From positions 186,001-250,000 of the forward strand of contig NZ_AMRX01000006.1 in the NCBI RefSeq assembly GCF_000300815.1: 64,000 bases of DNA, written 5' to 3'. Under the pieces are notes generated by a model that had not been told where the DNA came from, searched no databases, and worked only from the letters and a program-made list of their open reading frames with translations. Of the stretch, positions 55,565-64,000 are shown one piece after another. The translations under genes and the position numbers were made by a program. The DNA comes from Gayadomonas joobiniege G7 (lineage in GTDB: Bacteria; Pseudomonadota; Gammaproteobacteria; Enterobacterales; Alteromonadaceae). How positions within the stretch are numbered: position 1 is the first letter of the stretch; every line of letters begins with the position of its first letter.

Positions 55565-56122
55565 ATGGCCGACGCATCACGGCTGTTTAAAGTCGATTTT
55601 CATGTAACTCACTTAGACTCAGATACTTTTGTCCAGCGCAGCGGTCAGATTGCCTCACACCAGACTGAAAGTGACGGTCATCTAGTGCAGAGATTATTAG
55701 CTTGGGCAATTTTTCAAGACCATCAAATAACCTTGAGCCGTTCGGTTTGTATCGGCCAAGAGCCAGATTTATATGTTCGTCGCAACGCATTTCAGTATAA
55801 ACACTGGATCCAAGTCGATAGCCTTCAATTGGATAGGTTAGAAAAAGCAGAAGCTAAATCAGAGCATGTTTGGTTGTTTTATTGCCAGCCAGATAAGGGG
55901 GCAAAATTACTTAAACAAATTAATAAACACCCTATGTTGCAACTCGTTGAGATAGACCCAACTTTGATTGAGCGTTTGAGTCATCAACTGACCCATCATT
56001 TGCAATGGAGTATATTTGTTGAGCATGAGCAAATTAGAGTGGCCACTGAAACTGATTATATTGAAGCCGGTTATTGTTTGCATCATCCGTTAACGGTCCC
56101 AGCGCTTGATCTAATCAGTTAA
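55565..56122 (+). CDS. yaeQ: YaeQ family protein
   Basis: A 185-residue protein of the YaeQ family, which has a PD-(D/E)XK nuclease-like fold. Matches include QRLLAWAIF (about 41-49), SVCIGQEPDLYVR (about 59-71) and HKWIQVD-like strands. The family was once thought to affect transcript elongation; its biochemical role is unproven. It lies 74 bases after glnS, and its stop overlaps the convergent FlhB-like gene by four bases. Confidence 0.82.
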   Translation: MADASRLFKVDFHVTHLDSDTFVQRSGQIASHQTESDGHLVQRLLAWAIFQDHQITLSRSVCIGQEPDLYVRRNAFQYKHWIQVDSLQLDRLEKAEAKSEHVWLFYCQPDKGAKLLKQINKHPMLQLVEIDPTLIERLSHQLTHHLQWSIFVEHEQIRVATETDYIEAGYCLHHPLTVPALDLIS

Positions 56123-56421
56123 ACCTTATCATCTACCTTATTATGATGGTTAGTCCAGCTATCTGGTTTTAACCCACGCATAATATATGACCAAGCGATT
56201 AACTCAGCAATAATCAAGTAAGCGTCGGGGTCAATCTGGCTACCGATATCAAGCGTGCAAAGATAATCGGCTAATTGACTGTCTTCATGAACTAATAAAC
56301 CCTGTTCACGGGCTGTGTTTATAATATCATCGGCATTCTGTTGATAACCCTTAGCAGCTATTTTGGGCGCATCCGGTGCTGGGTAATAAATAGAGACAGC
56401 TTTTTTGATTGGCGGTTTCAT
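56119..56421 (-). CDS. FlhB C-terminal-domain-like export switch protein
   Basis: A 100-residue soluble protein equivalent to the part of FlhB/YscU after the autocleavage site: AVSIYYPAPDAPKIAAKGY at about 8-26, then helices and strands to about 90. It has neither the membrane domain nor the NPTH cleavage motif. Such stand-alone proteins (FlhX-like) can in some bacteria substitute for the cleaved FlhB C-terminus. Its start overlaps the FliK-like gene stop by one base, so the two are coupled. Confidence 0.8.
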   Translation of the reverse strand: MKPPIKKAVSIYYPAPDAPKIAAKGYQQNADDIINTAREQGLLVHEDSQLADYLCTLDIGSQIDPDAYLIIAELIAWSYIMRGLKPDSWTNHHNKVDDKV

Positions 56422-58589
56422 TATTTGTAATACCTAATTTGAAATGCTTGGGTACTGGGTTCGTCGCTTATTTTTGACATACTGAAATCTATCCCGTCAA
56501 GGGTGAAGTGGCCAGCTAAGCGGCGCCTGAGATCCGTTTCGTATTGCTTGCATAATTGCTGCAAATGTTCAGTTTCACTATATATATGGATACGTAAAGC
56601 AGCATCGACGAGGACACATTTAATTAGTAGTTTTTCGCCATCTGAAAAACTAAAGCGTAAACTAAGGCGAAGTGTTTTAAGCGACTTGTTTGGCTCAGCC
56701 TGGGCTTGTTCATCGGTTTCTATCGTTAAATCTAGCTGCGCTGGTAGTTCTGGATGCAGCAGTGGCAGACTGACAGAGACCTGTGAGTGGCCGTTTGTTT
56801 GGTTGAGTGCTGATTTAACAAAATTTTGTTGTTGGTGCTTTAACGCTTTTATCGAATTTTGCAGGAGCTTGTGCTGCTCGTTTGAATTTTGTTGTTTGAA
56901 CAAGCGTTGAAATACAGTCACCAACTGGGCAGCTAAGTTATCCTTTGCACCGCTATCACCGGCTTTTACTGTTAATTGCTGATACGTGATTTGGTTTAAA
57001 ATTTGCTCCGCCAAATGATCCGCCTGGGTGATTGATGGCAGTGCAAATTTTAGTTTCAGCGGGGCTGTTTCTCGGCTTGTCAGAGGAGAGACTGCGCTAT
57101 TAAATAACTGCTTCATTAGTTCTGGCAAGTTTGCATTAGTGGGCGCAGATTTTAATAACGCTTGTAACTGTATGCGGATGGCTTGCGGCTCTGTTAACTC
57201 ATTATTATGTAAACTTTGCTGCATGCGCGCAGACTCAGACACCTTAGTTTGACTAGCCGCTTGAGCTGTTGCTCCCGAAATTGTCCAACCCATTGTTTTT
57301 AATTGACTTATTAAGTCTGCATTCAAGGGGAGTTTAAGCAGCGGTTGGTATTTGACGCGTATTGATAAAGAGCTATCGGGCTCCAGTTGATATTTTACCT
57401 GAACGCCGTCATGGTCAACGCGGGACAGTATTTTAAGCTGGTTAGTTATTTGATCGAGTGTTTTTTTATTCCGCTCAGTAGAAGCATTGGCCAATGCGGT
57501 TAATATTTTTATTTGCTCAATTAGCGCACTTTTGCTGAGCGTCTGCAAAAACTGCTGAATGATTTTTTTTTCGGGTAATAAAAACGGAATTTTATCTTGG
57601 TTGGCCGTAATAATCTGATTTTGATCACCATTTAAGTGCAAACTAACCACCATAGGCGCAGCCGTTATTTTGGCGGCTTGAGTATTGGATAAGGTGAGCT
57701 GATGTTGTGTTTCGGCTAAGCTAAAAGATAGTTGCGAGCCTTGTGGCGTTTGTTGTAACTGCACGGGTTTGAGTAAATAAATACCTTTAGCGAACGGGTT
57801 AAGAAGTTTTTCAAATAGTGCCTGTCCCTTGCTTGATAATTTATATTGAGCAATTTCTATCGGTGCGGTATCTGTCCGGCTGAGTGATATTAAATTGATT
57901 TTTTTATCAGATATTTTTACTTGGTAAATGTCGTCGGGCAAGTTAGCCAATTGCAGATCTTTTTTGCTGTCTAACTGGGTACCTGATAGTTGCATTAATT
58001 GGTTAGTGACTTTAACGGTTGCCAATTGACTGAAATCGGTTTTATGAACCCCTTGTAGATCTTGCACCTGCCAGCGGCTCGGATGATTTGAAACTTTAGT
58101 AATTAACAGCCAGTTTTGACTTTGATTGAGGTTCTGTTGTGCAAGGGGTTTGGGCAAAGGGTACTCGATGTCGGCGATATTCACATGAGCGCCTTGAGCA
58201 TTAGCTTGACTACGAACAATAAGGCCATAGGGTGTTGTTTTTTCACCAAGGCTAATGGCCAGTGGGAGCACTTGTTGGAGTATGGTTCTGGGTACCCATT
58301 GTTCTATAATTTGTTTGGCCGCTGTGCTTAAGGTTAAATAACCTGCGGCGAGTTTAACTTGCACTGGATTTACCGACTGTCCAGTTTGCAGCAAGCCTTG
58401 TAACTGATTCGCGGGTAAGTTAACGGTTAGATGTTTGTTTTGCGGTAAATGCAGCACAGCCGACTGCTTATCAATGATTTGCAATTGTCCATTTACGGTT
58501 TCATTGACAAACGATTGGTGAGTGGTTTTTGGGGTGAGGTTAACATCAGTTTGACCTCGACCTGTGGTTTTATCAGCTTTATCCATCAT
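56421..58589 (-). CDS. FliK-like hook-length-control domain protein
   Basis: A 722-residue Gln/Leu-rich protein without signal peptide. The C-terminal region (about 610-710; SVSLPLLHPELPAQLDLTI, LRLSLRFSFSDGEKLLIKCVL) resembles the flagellar hook-length control (Flg_hook) domain; the long N-terminal part is low-complexity and helical and looks ruler-like. FliK normally tells FlhB when to switch export substrates, and an FlhB-C-like gene is coupled to it. It diverges from ccmA, an arrangement also known in pseudomonads. No other flagellar gene is in the window. Confidence 0.75.
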   Translation of the reverse strand: MMDKADKTTGRGQTDVNLTPKTTHQSFVNETVNGQLQIIDKQSAVLHLPQNKHLTVNLPANQLQGLLQTGQSVNPVQVKLAAGYLTLSTAAKQIIEQWVPRTILQQVLPLAISLGEKTTPYGLIVRSQANAQGAHVNIADIEYPLPKPLAQQNLNQSQNWLLITKVSNHPSRWQVQDLQGVHKTDFSQLATVKVTNQLMQLSGTQLDSKKDLQLANLPDDIYQVKISDKKINLISLSRTDTAPIEIAQYKLSSKGQALFEKLLNPFAKGIYLLKPVQLQQTPQGSQLSFSLAETQHQLTLSNTQAAKITAAPMVVSLHLNGDQNQIITANQDKIPFLLPEKKIIQQFLQTLSKSALIEQIKILTALANASTERNKKTLDQITNQLKILSRVDHDGVQVKYQLEPDSSLSIRVKYQPLLKLPLNADLISQLKTMGWTISGATAQAASQTKVSESARMQQSLHNNELTEPQAIRIQLQALLKSAPTNANLPELMKQLFNSAVSPLTSRETAPLKLKFALPSITQADHLAEQILNQITYQQLTVKAGDSGAKDNLAAQLVTVFQRLFKQQNSNEQHKLLQNSIKALKHQQQNFVKSALNQTNGHSQVSVSLPLLHPELPAQLDLTIETDEQAQAEPNKSLKTLRLSLRFSFSDGEKLLIKCVLVDAALRIHIYSETEHLQQLCKQYETDLRRRLAGHFTLDGIDFSMSKISDEPSTQAFQIRYYK

Positions 58590-58687
58590 GTTTTAATAAC
58601 GTGAATTTTATGCCCTTTTACTGTGGTCAAGCGCCAGATTATGATAACATCCACCGCCAAATATTATATTAAAATTGGTATCCTATT

Positions 58688-59287
58688 GTGTTATCGGCCA
58701 AAGGCCTTGTTTGCATTAGAAATGAACGAATTTTATTTGACGGCCTGACCTTTGAGTTAGAGTCAGGTCAGTTGATGTATTTAACTGGCGCAAATGGTGC
58801 CGGAAAATCAAGTTTAATGCGGTGTTTGGCCGGATTGCATCAGCCCCAGGAAGGGCAAATCCGCTTATTCGGGCAAGATATAAAAGACAGTGGTGACAAA
58901 ATTTTATTTATTGGCCACAAAACTGCCATCAATGAATGGCTAAGTGCGCGTTTAAACCTTCGCTATTGGCTCAGCCTAAGTCAATTGGCGGGTGATGAAG
59001 AAACTTTGTTAAACAAAGTGGGTTTATTGCCGTTAGCTGATATTCCCACCCGCTACCTGTCTGCGGGACAAAAAAGACGGGTAGCGCTATTACGTATGTG
59101 GGTGAGCCAAGCAAAATTATGGCTGTTAGATGAACCTTTTACCTCGATAGATGTCTCTGGTATAGCCGTATTACAGCAGTTGTTTAAACGCCATACAGAT
59201 TCAGGTGGTAGCATTATTGTAACCAGCCACCAAATATTGCCAGACGATCTGGTCGATCGGCGGTTAGAGTTGGAGTACCGTTTTTAA
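58688..59287 (+). CDS. ccmA: Cytochrome c biogenesis ATPase CcmA
   Basis: A 199-residue ABC ATPase that, with CcmB, releases holo-CcmE from the CcmC heme-loading complex. Walker A GANGAGKSS (about 34-42), signature LSAGQKRR (about 123-130), Walker B LWLLDEPF (about 142-149). The start is GTG at 58688, giving the usual CcmA N-terminus (M)LSAKGLVCIRNER; no strong ribosome site is visible. First gene of ccmABCDEFGH. Confidence 0.93.
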   Translation: MLSAKGLVCIRNERILFDGLTFELESGQLMYLTGANGAGKSSLMRCLAGLHQPQEGQIRLFGQDIKDSGDKILFIGHKTAINEWLSARLNLRYWLSLSQLAGDEETLLNKVGLLPLADIPTRYLSAGQKRRVALLRMWVSQAKLWLLDEPFTSIDVSGIAVLQQLFKRHTDSGGSIIVTSHQILPDDLVDRRLELEYRF

Positions 59288-59964
59288 TGGCGAATCTGGT
59301 CAACTATTATATTCAGTTTATAAAACGAGATTTACAGCTCGCTGTCCGGCAAAAACACGAGTTTGTTTTACCGCTACTATTTTTTGTTTTAATTTTGATT
59401 TTATTTCCCGTTACGGTTGGACCTGAAAGCGGTTTATTGGCACGCCTTGCCCCGGCGGTCGGTTGGATTAATTTGATTTTATCGCTGCTGATAGCACTGC
59501 CACGGATGTTTTCAGAAGATTATGAAAATGGCTGGCTTGAGCAAGTATTTTTAGCGGCGGTATCACCAAGCTTTTTTATACTAACCAGGATCTTGAGTTT
59601 TTGGTTGTTATATTGTTTGCCTTTAGTGATTTGTAGCGTGTTGCTGGTGCCTTTTATGTCGTTGCCGTTTGATATTTGGTGGGTACTCGCACAAACCTTG
59701 TTTTTAGGTAGTTTATTGGTCGCAGCGTTAGGCTCAGTGGCAAGCGCTTTGTTGGTCGCAAGTCGCAAAGGCAGTGGCGTACTTGCACTGCTATTATTGC
59801 CCATGTTAATTCCTGCGTTAATATTCGGCTCTGCTGTGATAGAAGCGGCCCAGCAATCGCTGCCGTATTTATCGCCGATGTTATTATTAGCCGCTCTGGC
59901 GGTGTTTTGTTTGACTATAGCGCCTGTTGCCGCGGCACAGGCTATAAAAATAAATTTAGGGTAA
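59287..59964 (+). CDS. ccmB: Heme exporter membrane protein CcmB
   Basis: A 225-residue inner-membrane protein with six TM helices, the usual CcmB length. RMFSEDYENGWLEQ (about 73-86) is the conserved cytoplasmic motif that contacts CcmA. It overlaps ccmA by one base (TAATG) and ends three bases before ccmC. Confidence 0.95.
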   Translation: MANLVNYYIQFIKRDLQLAVRQKHEFVLPLLFFVLILILFPVTVGPESGLLARLAPAVGWINLILSLLIALPRMFSEDYENGWLEQVFLAAVSPSFFILTRILSFWLLYCLPLVICSVLLVPFMSLPFDIWWVLAQTLFLGSLLVAALGSVASALLVASRKGSGVLALLLLPMLIPALIFGSAVIEAAQQSLPYLSPMLLLAALAVFCLTIAPVAAAQAIKINLG

Positions 59965-59967
59965 CAG

Positions 59968-60699
59968 ATGTTTAAATGGCTACATCCTTACGCAAAACCT
60001 GAACGCGCCTATGCGCTAGCTAACCGCCTTTATCTGTGGTTATGGCCGCTGGCTTTAATTGGATTGTTTACCGGCTCTTTATGGGGGTTAATGTTTGCCC
60101 CCTCAGACTACCAACAAAGTGATTCGTTTAGAATTATGTATATTCATGTGCCTGCCGCTATTTGGTCGATGGGCATTTATATGTCGATGGGTATTGCCGG
60201 TATTTGTGCTTTAGTCTGGCAAATGCGTAGTTTTGAGTTAAGTGTGCTGGCAATGGCTCCGATAGGTGCTGTGTTTACCGCCATTGCACTATTCACCGGC
60301 TCGTTTTGGGGCAAACCTATGTGGGGGACTTGGTGGGTATGGGATGCCAGACTGACCTCAGAGTTGATTTTATTATTTTTGTACTTAGGCGTATTTGCGC
60401 TTTTTTATAGTTTTGACGATAAAAGAGCTGGCGCTAAAGCCGCTTGTATTTTAGCCATTATCGGTATGATTAACGTGCCGATTATTCATTATTCGGTAGA
60501 GTGGTGGAACTCTTTGCATCAAGGGGCCAGCATTACTAAATTTGATAAGCCGTCAATTGCTAAAGAAATGTTATGGCCACTGCTGATTAACATATTTTCT
60601 TGTCTGTTGCTGTTTATCGCACTGACATGTTATCGCTTTGCAACTGAGTTGCTGGCATCGGAAAGCCACCGAAAGTGGGTTACAAAGATTATTCAATAA
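59968..60699 (+). CDS. ccmC: Heme-handling protein CcmC
   Basis: A 243-residue inner-membrane protein with six TM helices and the tryptophan-rich WWD motif WGTWWVWDARLTS (about 124-136), flanked by the heme-ligand His residues in YIHVPAA (about 58) and HYSVEWW (about 175). It attaches heme covalently to CcmE on the periplasmic side. Confidence 0.96.
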   Translation: MFKWLHPYAKPERAYALANRLYLWLWPLALIGLFTGSLWGLMFAPSDYQQSDSFRIMYIHVPAAIWSMGIYMSMGIAGICALVWQMRSFELSVLAMAPIGAVFTAIALFTGSFWGKPMWGTWWVWDARLTSELILLFLYLGVFALFYSFDDKRAGAKAACILAIIGMINVPIIHYSVEWWNSLHQGASITKFDKPSIAKEMLWPLLINIFSCLLLFIALTCYRFATELLASESHRKWVTKIIQ

Positions 60700-60714
60700 G
60701 ATAAAGATTAAGTC

Positions 60715-60924
60715 ATGGGTCAATTTAATAATTTTGCTGAATTTTTAGCAATGGATGGTTATGCATTTTACGTTTGGATGTCGTACGGGTTAGCCATATT
60801 GTCGGTTGTAGCACTGGTGATTTATAGCCGCTGGGCGCGCAAAAAGGTGGTGGCTAATATTAAACGCCAACAGACGGTGGCGCGCTATCGCCAAAATAAA
60901 CCACAATCGGAGATGCACCTGTGA
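60715..60924 (+). CDS. ccmD: Heme exporter accessory protein CcmD
   Basis: A 69-residue protein with one TM helix (about 18-38), the typical [12 protein letters not shown] segment (about 16-27) and a basic cytoplasmic tail. It is needed for release of heme-loaded CcmE from CcmABCD. The stop overlaps the ccmE GTG by four bases (GTGA). Confidence 0.92.
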   Translation: MGQFNNFAEFLAMDGYAFYVWMSYGLAILSVVALVIYSRWARKKVVANIKRQQTVARYRQNKPQSEMHL

Positions 60925-61409
60925 TCACACGTCGACAAAAACGCTTTTACACTATTATGGCTTTGTTTGCGGGATTAGCGTTAACCGTCTCATTAGTTTT
61001 ATATGCTCTGAGCGAAAACATTGATTTATTTTATACACCGTCTGAAATTATTAACGGCAAAAACGAAACTGGCATCAAACCTAGTATTGGTCAGCGGCTT
61101 AGAATTGGCGGCATGGTGGTAGAGGGCAGCGTTAAGCGTGATCCAGATACCTTATTGGTCGAATTTAAAGTGACGGATACAGGGCCAGAAGTGACCATTA
61201 GTTATGAAGGCATTTTGCCCGATTTATTTAGAGAAGGTCAGGGCATTGTCGCAAACGGCCATTTAATTGATTCGAATACGGTCGAAGCGTTTGAAGTATT
61301 AGCAAAACATGATGAAGAATATATGCCGCCAGAATTAGCCGAAGCGATGAAAGGTATAAAACATGTTAAACCTTCTGAAAATCCGGCATTGCAGGGTGGT
61401 CAGCCATGA
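60921..61409 (+). CDS. ccmE: Periplasmic heme chaperone CcmE
   Basis: A 162-residue membrane-anchored protein (TM about 8-30) with an OB-fold domain. The covalent heme ligand His130 and Tyr134 lie in AKHDEEYMP, at the same positions as in E. coli. The start is GTG overlapping ccmD, and the stop overlaps ccmF by 4 bp. Confidence 0.96.
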   Translation: MITRRQKRFYTIMALFAGLALTVSLVLYALSENIDLFYTPSEIINGKNETGIKPSIGQRLRIGGMVVEGSVKRDPDTLLVEFKVTDTGPEVTISYEGILPDLFREGQGIVANGHLIDSNTVEAFEVLAKHDEEYMPPELAEAMKGIKHVKPSENPALQGGQP

Positions 61410-63331
61410 TCCCAGAAATTGGACACTTTACTTTATTAATTAGCTTAGTGTTTGCCACTTTATTAGGCACAGTTCCGCTAATCGGTGCGCAAAAAAATAT
61501 TGCCGCTTTTATTCACCTTGCTAAACCGTTGGTTTGGGGCATATTTGCACTGCTTTCTATCTCGCTGTTTTGCTTAGCCTGGGCTTTTTATTTTAACGAC
61601 TTTAGCGTTTATTATGTTGCGATGAACTCTAATAGCGCTTTGCCTTGGTATTATCGTTTATCTGCAGTTTGGGGAGCGCACGAAGGTTCTTTATTGTTAT
61701 GGGTTTGGATATTGGCCTTGTGGACCTTGGCGGTGGCTATTTTTAGCCGTCGTATGGATGAAGTCGATGTTGCCCGAGTGCTCAGCGTGATGGGAATTAT
61801 TGCAATTGGGTTTTTAGCATTTGTTATTTTTACCTCAAACCCGTTTGAACGCACCTTTCCTTCATTTCCAGTAGATGGCCGAGATTTAAATCCGTTACTG
61901 CAAGACATTGGTCTTATTATTCATCCACCGATGTTATATATGGGCTATGTGGGTTTCTCGGTGGCGTTTGCCTTTGCCATTGCTGCTTTGTTAGCGGGTA
62001 AATTAGATTCAACTTGGGCGCGTTGGTCACGTCCGTGGACGCTCGCGGCTTGGGGCTTTTTAACGGCTGGTATTACCTTAGGTAGCTGGTGGGCTTATTA
62101 CGAACTTGGCTGGGGCGGCTGGTGGTTTTGGGACCCGGTTGAAAATGCCTCGTTTATGCCTTGGTTAGCGGGCACTGCATTAATTCACTCGTTAGCGGTG
62201 ACCGAAAAACGAAACGCATTTAAAAGCTGGACGGTTTTATTGGCCATTAGTGCGTTTTCGTTAAGTTTGTTAGGCACCTTTTTAGTACGCTCCGGTATTT
62301 TGGTCTCGGTGCACGCCTTTGCCAGCGACCCAACACGGGGTTTATTTATTTTAATTTACCTGTTAATTGTGATTGGCGGTGCCTTAACCCTATATGCCGT
62401 GAGAGCCTCAAATGTTGTGAGCTCGCACAGGTACAAACTATTTTCACGTGAAGTATTATTATTTGTAAATAATATTTTTTTAGTGGCCGCCTTATTGGTG
62501 GTATTGCTTGGTACTTTGCTGCCGTTGGTCCACAAAGAAATTGGTTTAGGTTCAATTTCAATTGGCGCACCGTTTTTTGATCGCATTGCATCTTATTGGG
62601 TGATCCCCTTTGCTATTGTCCTCTCCATAGCACCTTTGGTACGCTGGAAACAAGACAAATTATCTCGCTTAAAAGGCAGTTTAGCGCCCGCTATTCTGAT
62701 TACTGCGCTCATATCATTGACTGTTTATTTAACTTTTAACATCAATAGTTTTATTCACTTGCTGGGCGTGTGTTTAGCTGCGTGGATTTTTGCCATGACC
62801 GCCTATGAGCTGGTCATCAGCCGGCAAAAAACCAAGTTACCCTTGTCTCATTGGGGCATGACAATGGCGCACTGGGGATTTGCAGCTTTAGTGATTGGTG
62901 TGGCTGTCACACAATTTGCCAGCAAAGAAGAAGACGTTAGATTAATGCCGGGCGAGAGTGTGAGTTTAAACGAATATAACTTTAAATTTATCGATGTTAA
63001 ACAAGTTACCGGACCTAATTATACGGCTTATAAAGGCAGCTTTCTGGTCACACGAGGTAATTCAGAATATCAACTGCATGCCGAAAAACGCTATTACAAG
63101 GTGCAATCAAATGTTATGACTGAAGCCGGTATTGATGCTGGCCTATGGCGTGATTTATATGTTTCACTGGGTGAAAATTTAGAAAATGGCGCTTGGGCGG
63201 TTAAAGTGCATGTTAAACCTTTTGTCCGTTGGTTATGGTTAGGCGGTATTTTAATGGTGATGGGGTCTGCACTATGCATAGCAGATAAAAGATATCGTCG
63301 AGTATTAAGTGCCAGCAAAGGCCAAATATAG
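61406..63331 (+). CDS. ccmF: Cytochrome c heme lyase subunit CcmF
   Basis: A 641-residue inner-membrane protein with about 14-15 TM helices and the WWD motif [19 protein letters not shown] (about 231-249). It takes heme from CcmE and joins it to the CXXCH thiols of apocytochromes together with CcmH. A large periplasmic domain precedes the last helix (about 505-605). Confidence 0.96.
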   Translation: MIPEIGHFTLLISLVFATLLGTVPLIGAQKNIAAFIHLAKPLVWGIFALLSISLFCLAWAFYFNDFSVYYVAMNSNSALPWYYRLSAVWGAHEGSLLLWVWILALWTLAVAIFSRRMDEVDVARVLSVMGIIAIGFLAFVIFTSNPFERTFPSFPVDGRDLNPLLQDIGLIIHPPMLYMGYVGFSVAFAFAIAALLAGKLDSTWARWSRPWTLAAWGFLTAGITLGSWWAYYELGWGGWWFWDPVENASFMPWLAGTALIHSLAVTEKRNAFKSWTVLLAISAFSLSLLGTFLVRSGILVSVHAFASDPTRGLFILIYLLIVIGGALTLYAVRASNVVSSHRYKLFSREVLLFVNNIFLVAALLVVLLGTLLPLVHKEIGLGSISIGAPFFDRIASYWVIPFAIVLSIAPLVRWKQDKLSRLKGSLAPAILITALISLTVYLTFNINSFIHLLGVCLAAWIFAMTAYELVISRQKTKLPLSHWGMTMAHWGFAALVIGVAVTQFASKEEDVRLMPGESVSLNEYNFKFIDVKQVTGPNYTAYKGSFLVTRGNSEYQLHAEKRYYKVQSNVMTEAGIDAGLWRDLYVSLGENLENGAWAVKVHVKPFVRWLWLGGILMVMGSALCIADKRYRRVLSASKGQI

Positions 63332-63355
63332 GTCACTAAACTAGGTAACTCAACA

Positions 63356-63925
63356 ATGAAACATCTTAAACTTTTTATTCCAGTTGCCGCATTTTTAGCG
63401 GCCAGTGTATTTTTTTATATGGGATTGTTTAGCGATCCGACCGATGTGAAAAATGCCAACTTACAGCGACCTATGCCCGAATTTAGTCTGCCGGATTTAA
63501 TGCAACCCGAAAAAACATATCACCGCGAGGATCTGTTAGGCGAGGTCACGTTAATTAATGTTTGGGGCACTTGGTGTGTGACCTGTCGGGTAGAATTACC
63601 CTATATGACAAAATTACGCCAACAGGGTATTAAAATTGTAGGGGTCTATTATGACAATGCCGCTGAAGCTGAGTTTTCTGGCATTAATTTGCAGCAAACG
63701 CAAGCAGACGTTAAACAAATGCTGGCAAATTTAGGTAACCCTTTTGTGTTTAATATTTATGATAAAGACAGAGATTTATCATTAGATTTGGGGGTTACAG
63801 GGGCGCCAGAGAGCTTTTTAATAGACCCAGAGGGGCAGATCATTGCTCATCGGCGTGGAGCCATTGATGAGCGAGTTTGGCAGCGGGATTTTGCTCCATT
63901 AGTGGCTCAATATCAGGGTAAATAA
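63356..63925 (+). CDS. ccmG: Thiol:disulfide interchange protein CcmG/DsbE
   Basis: A 189-residue periplasmic thioredoxin-like protein anchored by an N-terminal TM helix (about 6-24). The active site WCVTC is at 73-77, in the context NVWGTWC; the cis-proline loop is in VTGAPESF (about 143-150). It keeps apocytochrome c thiols reduced for heme attachment. Confidence 0.95.
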   Translation: MKHLKLFIPVAAFLAASVFFYMGLFSDPTDVKNANLQRPMPEFSLPDLMQPEKTYHREDLLGEVTLINVWGTWCVTCRVELPYMTKLRQQGIKIVGVYYDNAAEAEFSGINLQQTQADVKQMLANLGNPFVFNIYDKDRDLSLDLGVTGAPESFLIDPEGQIIAHRRGAIDERVWQRDFAPLVAQYQGK

Positions 63926-63927
63926 TT

Positions 63928-64000
63928 ATGAAATACTTGATCTTAATTATGCTTAGTTTAGTTAGCTTAACGTTAACTGCTGCCGAGCAAAATTACCCGT
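63928..64000 (+). CDS. ccmH: CcmH N-terminus (partial)
   Basis: Only the first 24 codons are inside the window: a signal peptide of the form MKYLILIMLSLVSLTLTAAE starting two bases after the ccmG stop. Position and signal peptide fit CcmH, the apocytochrome c thiol reductase with an LRCxxC motif, which would lie beyond the edge. Confidence 0.75.
   Translation, partial: MKYLILIMLSLVSLTLTAAEQNYP

Noticed and set aside
56119-56421. Evidence for a type III secretion or flagellar locus
   Set aside because: Only the soluble FlhB-C-like domain and a FliK-like protein are present, without any structural or export gene.
56503-56910. 135-codon open frame on the plus strand
   Set aside because: It is antisense to the FliK-like gene, rich in Cys, Ser and Trp as expected for a shadow frame, and has no ribosome site.
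1-64000. CRISPR array, prophage, insertion sequence, integron or tRNA-linked island
   Set aside because: No spaced direct repeats, transposase, integrase or phage genes, and no tRNA cloverleaf were seen; gene order is that of a stable chromosome core.

Overview
This is 64 kb of contiguous bacterial chromosome with moderate-to-low GC. Gene content and order fit a marine gammaproteobacterium of the Alteromonadales (Alteromonas/Catenovulum-like). The evidence is several gammaproteobacterial gene neighbourhoods (tolC | nudF-yqiB-cpdA-yqiA-parE; lolB-ispE-prs | hemA-prfA-prmC-sirB1; dsbC-recJ; ccmABCDEFGH), together with NhaD, several lipoproteins and outer-membrane proteins. The species call is inference. 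I saw no insertion sequence, prophage, CRISPR array, rRNA or tRNA gene. No stretch longer than about 250 bp lacks a gene.

Layout. 1-2443: tail of a Gfo/Idh/MocA-type oxidoreductase, a sugar isomerase/epimerase and an MFS transporter. 2585-5808: MlaA lipoprotein plus an RND/MMPL exporter. 5899-7761: secreted nuclease. 7880-10058: HopJ-family protein and ABC exporter. 10139-13090: dsbC-recJ-tadA. 13189-13908 (minus): an unrecognised 41-aa basic protein and NsrR. 14141-14671: outer-membrane barrel. 14722-17186 (minus): lolB-ispE and prs. 17257-22584: hemA-prfA-prmC-sirB1, a membrane protein and a nitroreductase. 22695-30062: an eight-gene photo-oxidative-stress/lipid-modification operon (DUF523/DUF1722, photolyase, NTF2-like, SDR, FAD oxidoreductase, DUF1365, CFA-type methyltransferase, chalcone-isomerase-like). 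30156-34954: META lipoprotein, phosphoesterase lipoprotein, htpX, tolC. 35047-39343: nudF-yqiB-cpdA-yqiA-parE. 39520-44416: GST, CRTAC1-type protein, second GST plus small membrane protein, MFS transporter. 44468-45925: nhaD. 46168-51886: tripartite RND efflux system. 51946-53664: GGDEF-EAL protein. 53823-56122: glnS, yaeQ. 56119-58589 (minus): orphan FlhB-C-like and FliK-like pair. 58688-64000: ccmABCDEFG and the start of ccmH.

The most interesting signal is regulatory. The sequence TTGATCT-N16-CGT(A/T)(A/G)A occurs just upstream of three transcription units: mlaA-RND (2527-2555), the outer-membrane barrel (14038-14066) and the DUF523-photolyase-CFA operon (22642-22670). A weaker copy lies before the HopJ gene (7821-7848). 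This closely resembles the TGATCC-N18-TAAGA promoter of the singlet-oxygen ECF sigma factor RpoE (ChrR-controlled, ECF11) described in Rhodobacter. It would tie an envelope lipid-transport pair and an outer-membrane protein to the photo-oxidative, lipid-modifying operon. The sigma/anti-sigma pair itself is not in this window. Other points worth a look are three hairpins that include or abut Shine-Dalgarno sequences, the 41-aa protein, and a coiled-coil insert in the RND exporter.
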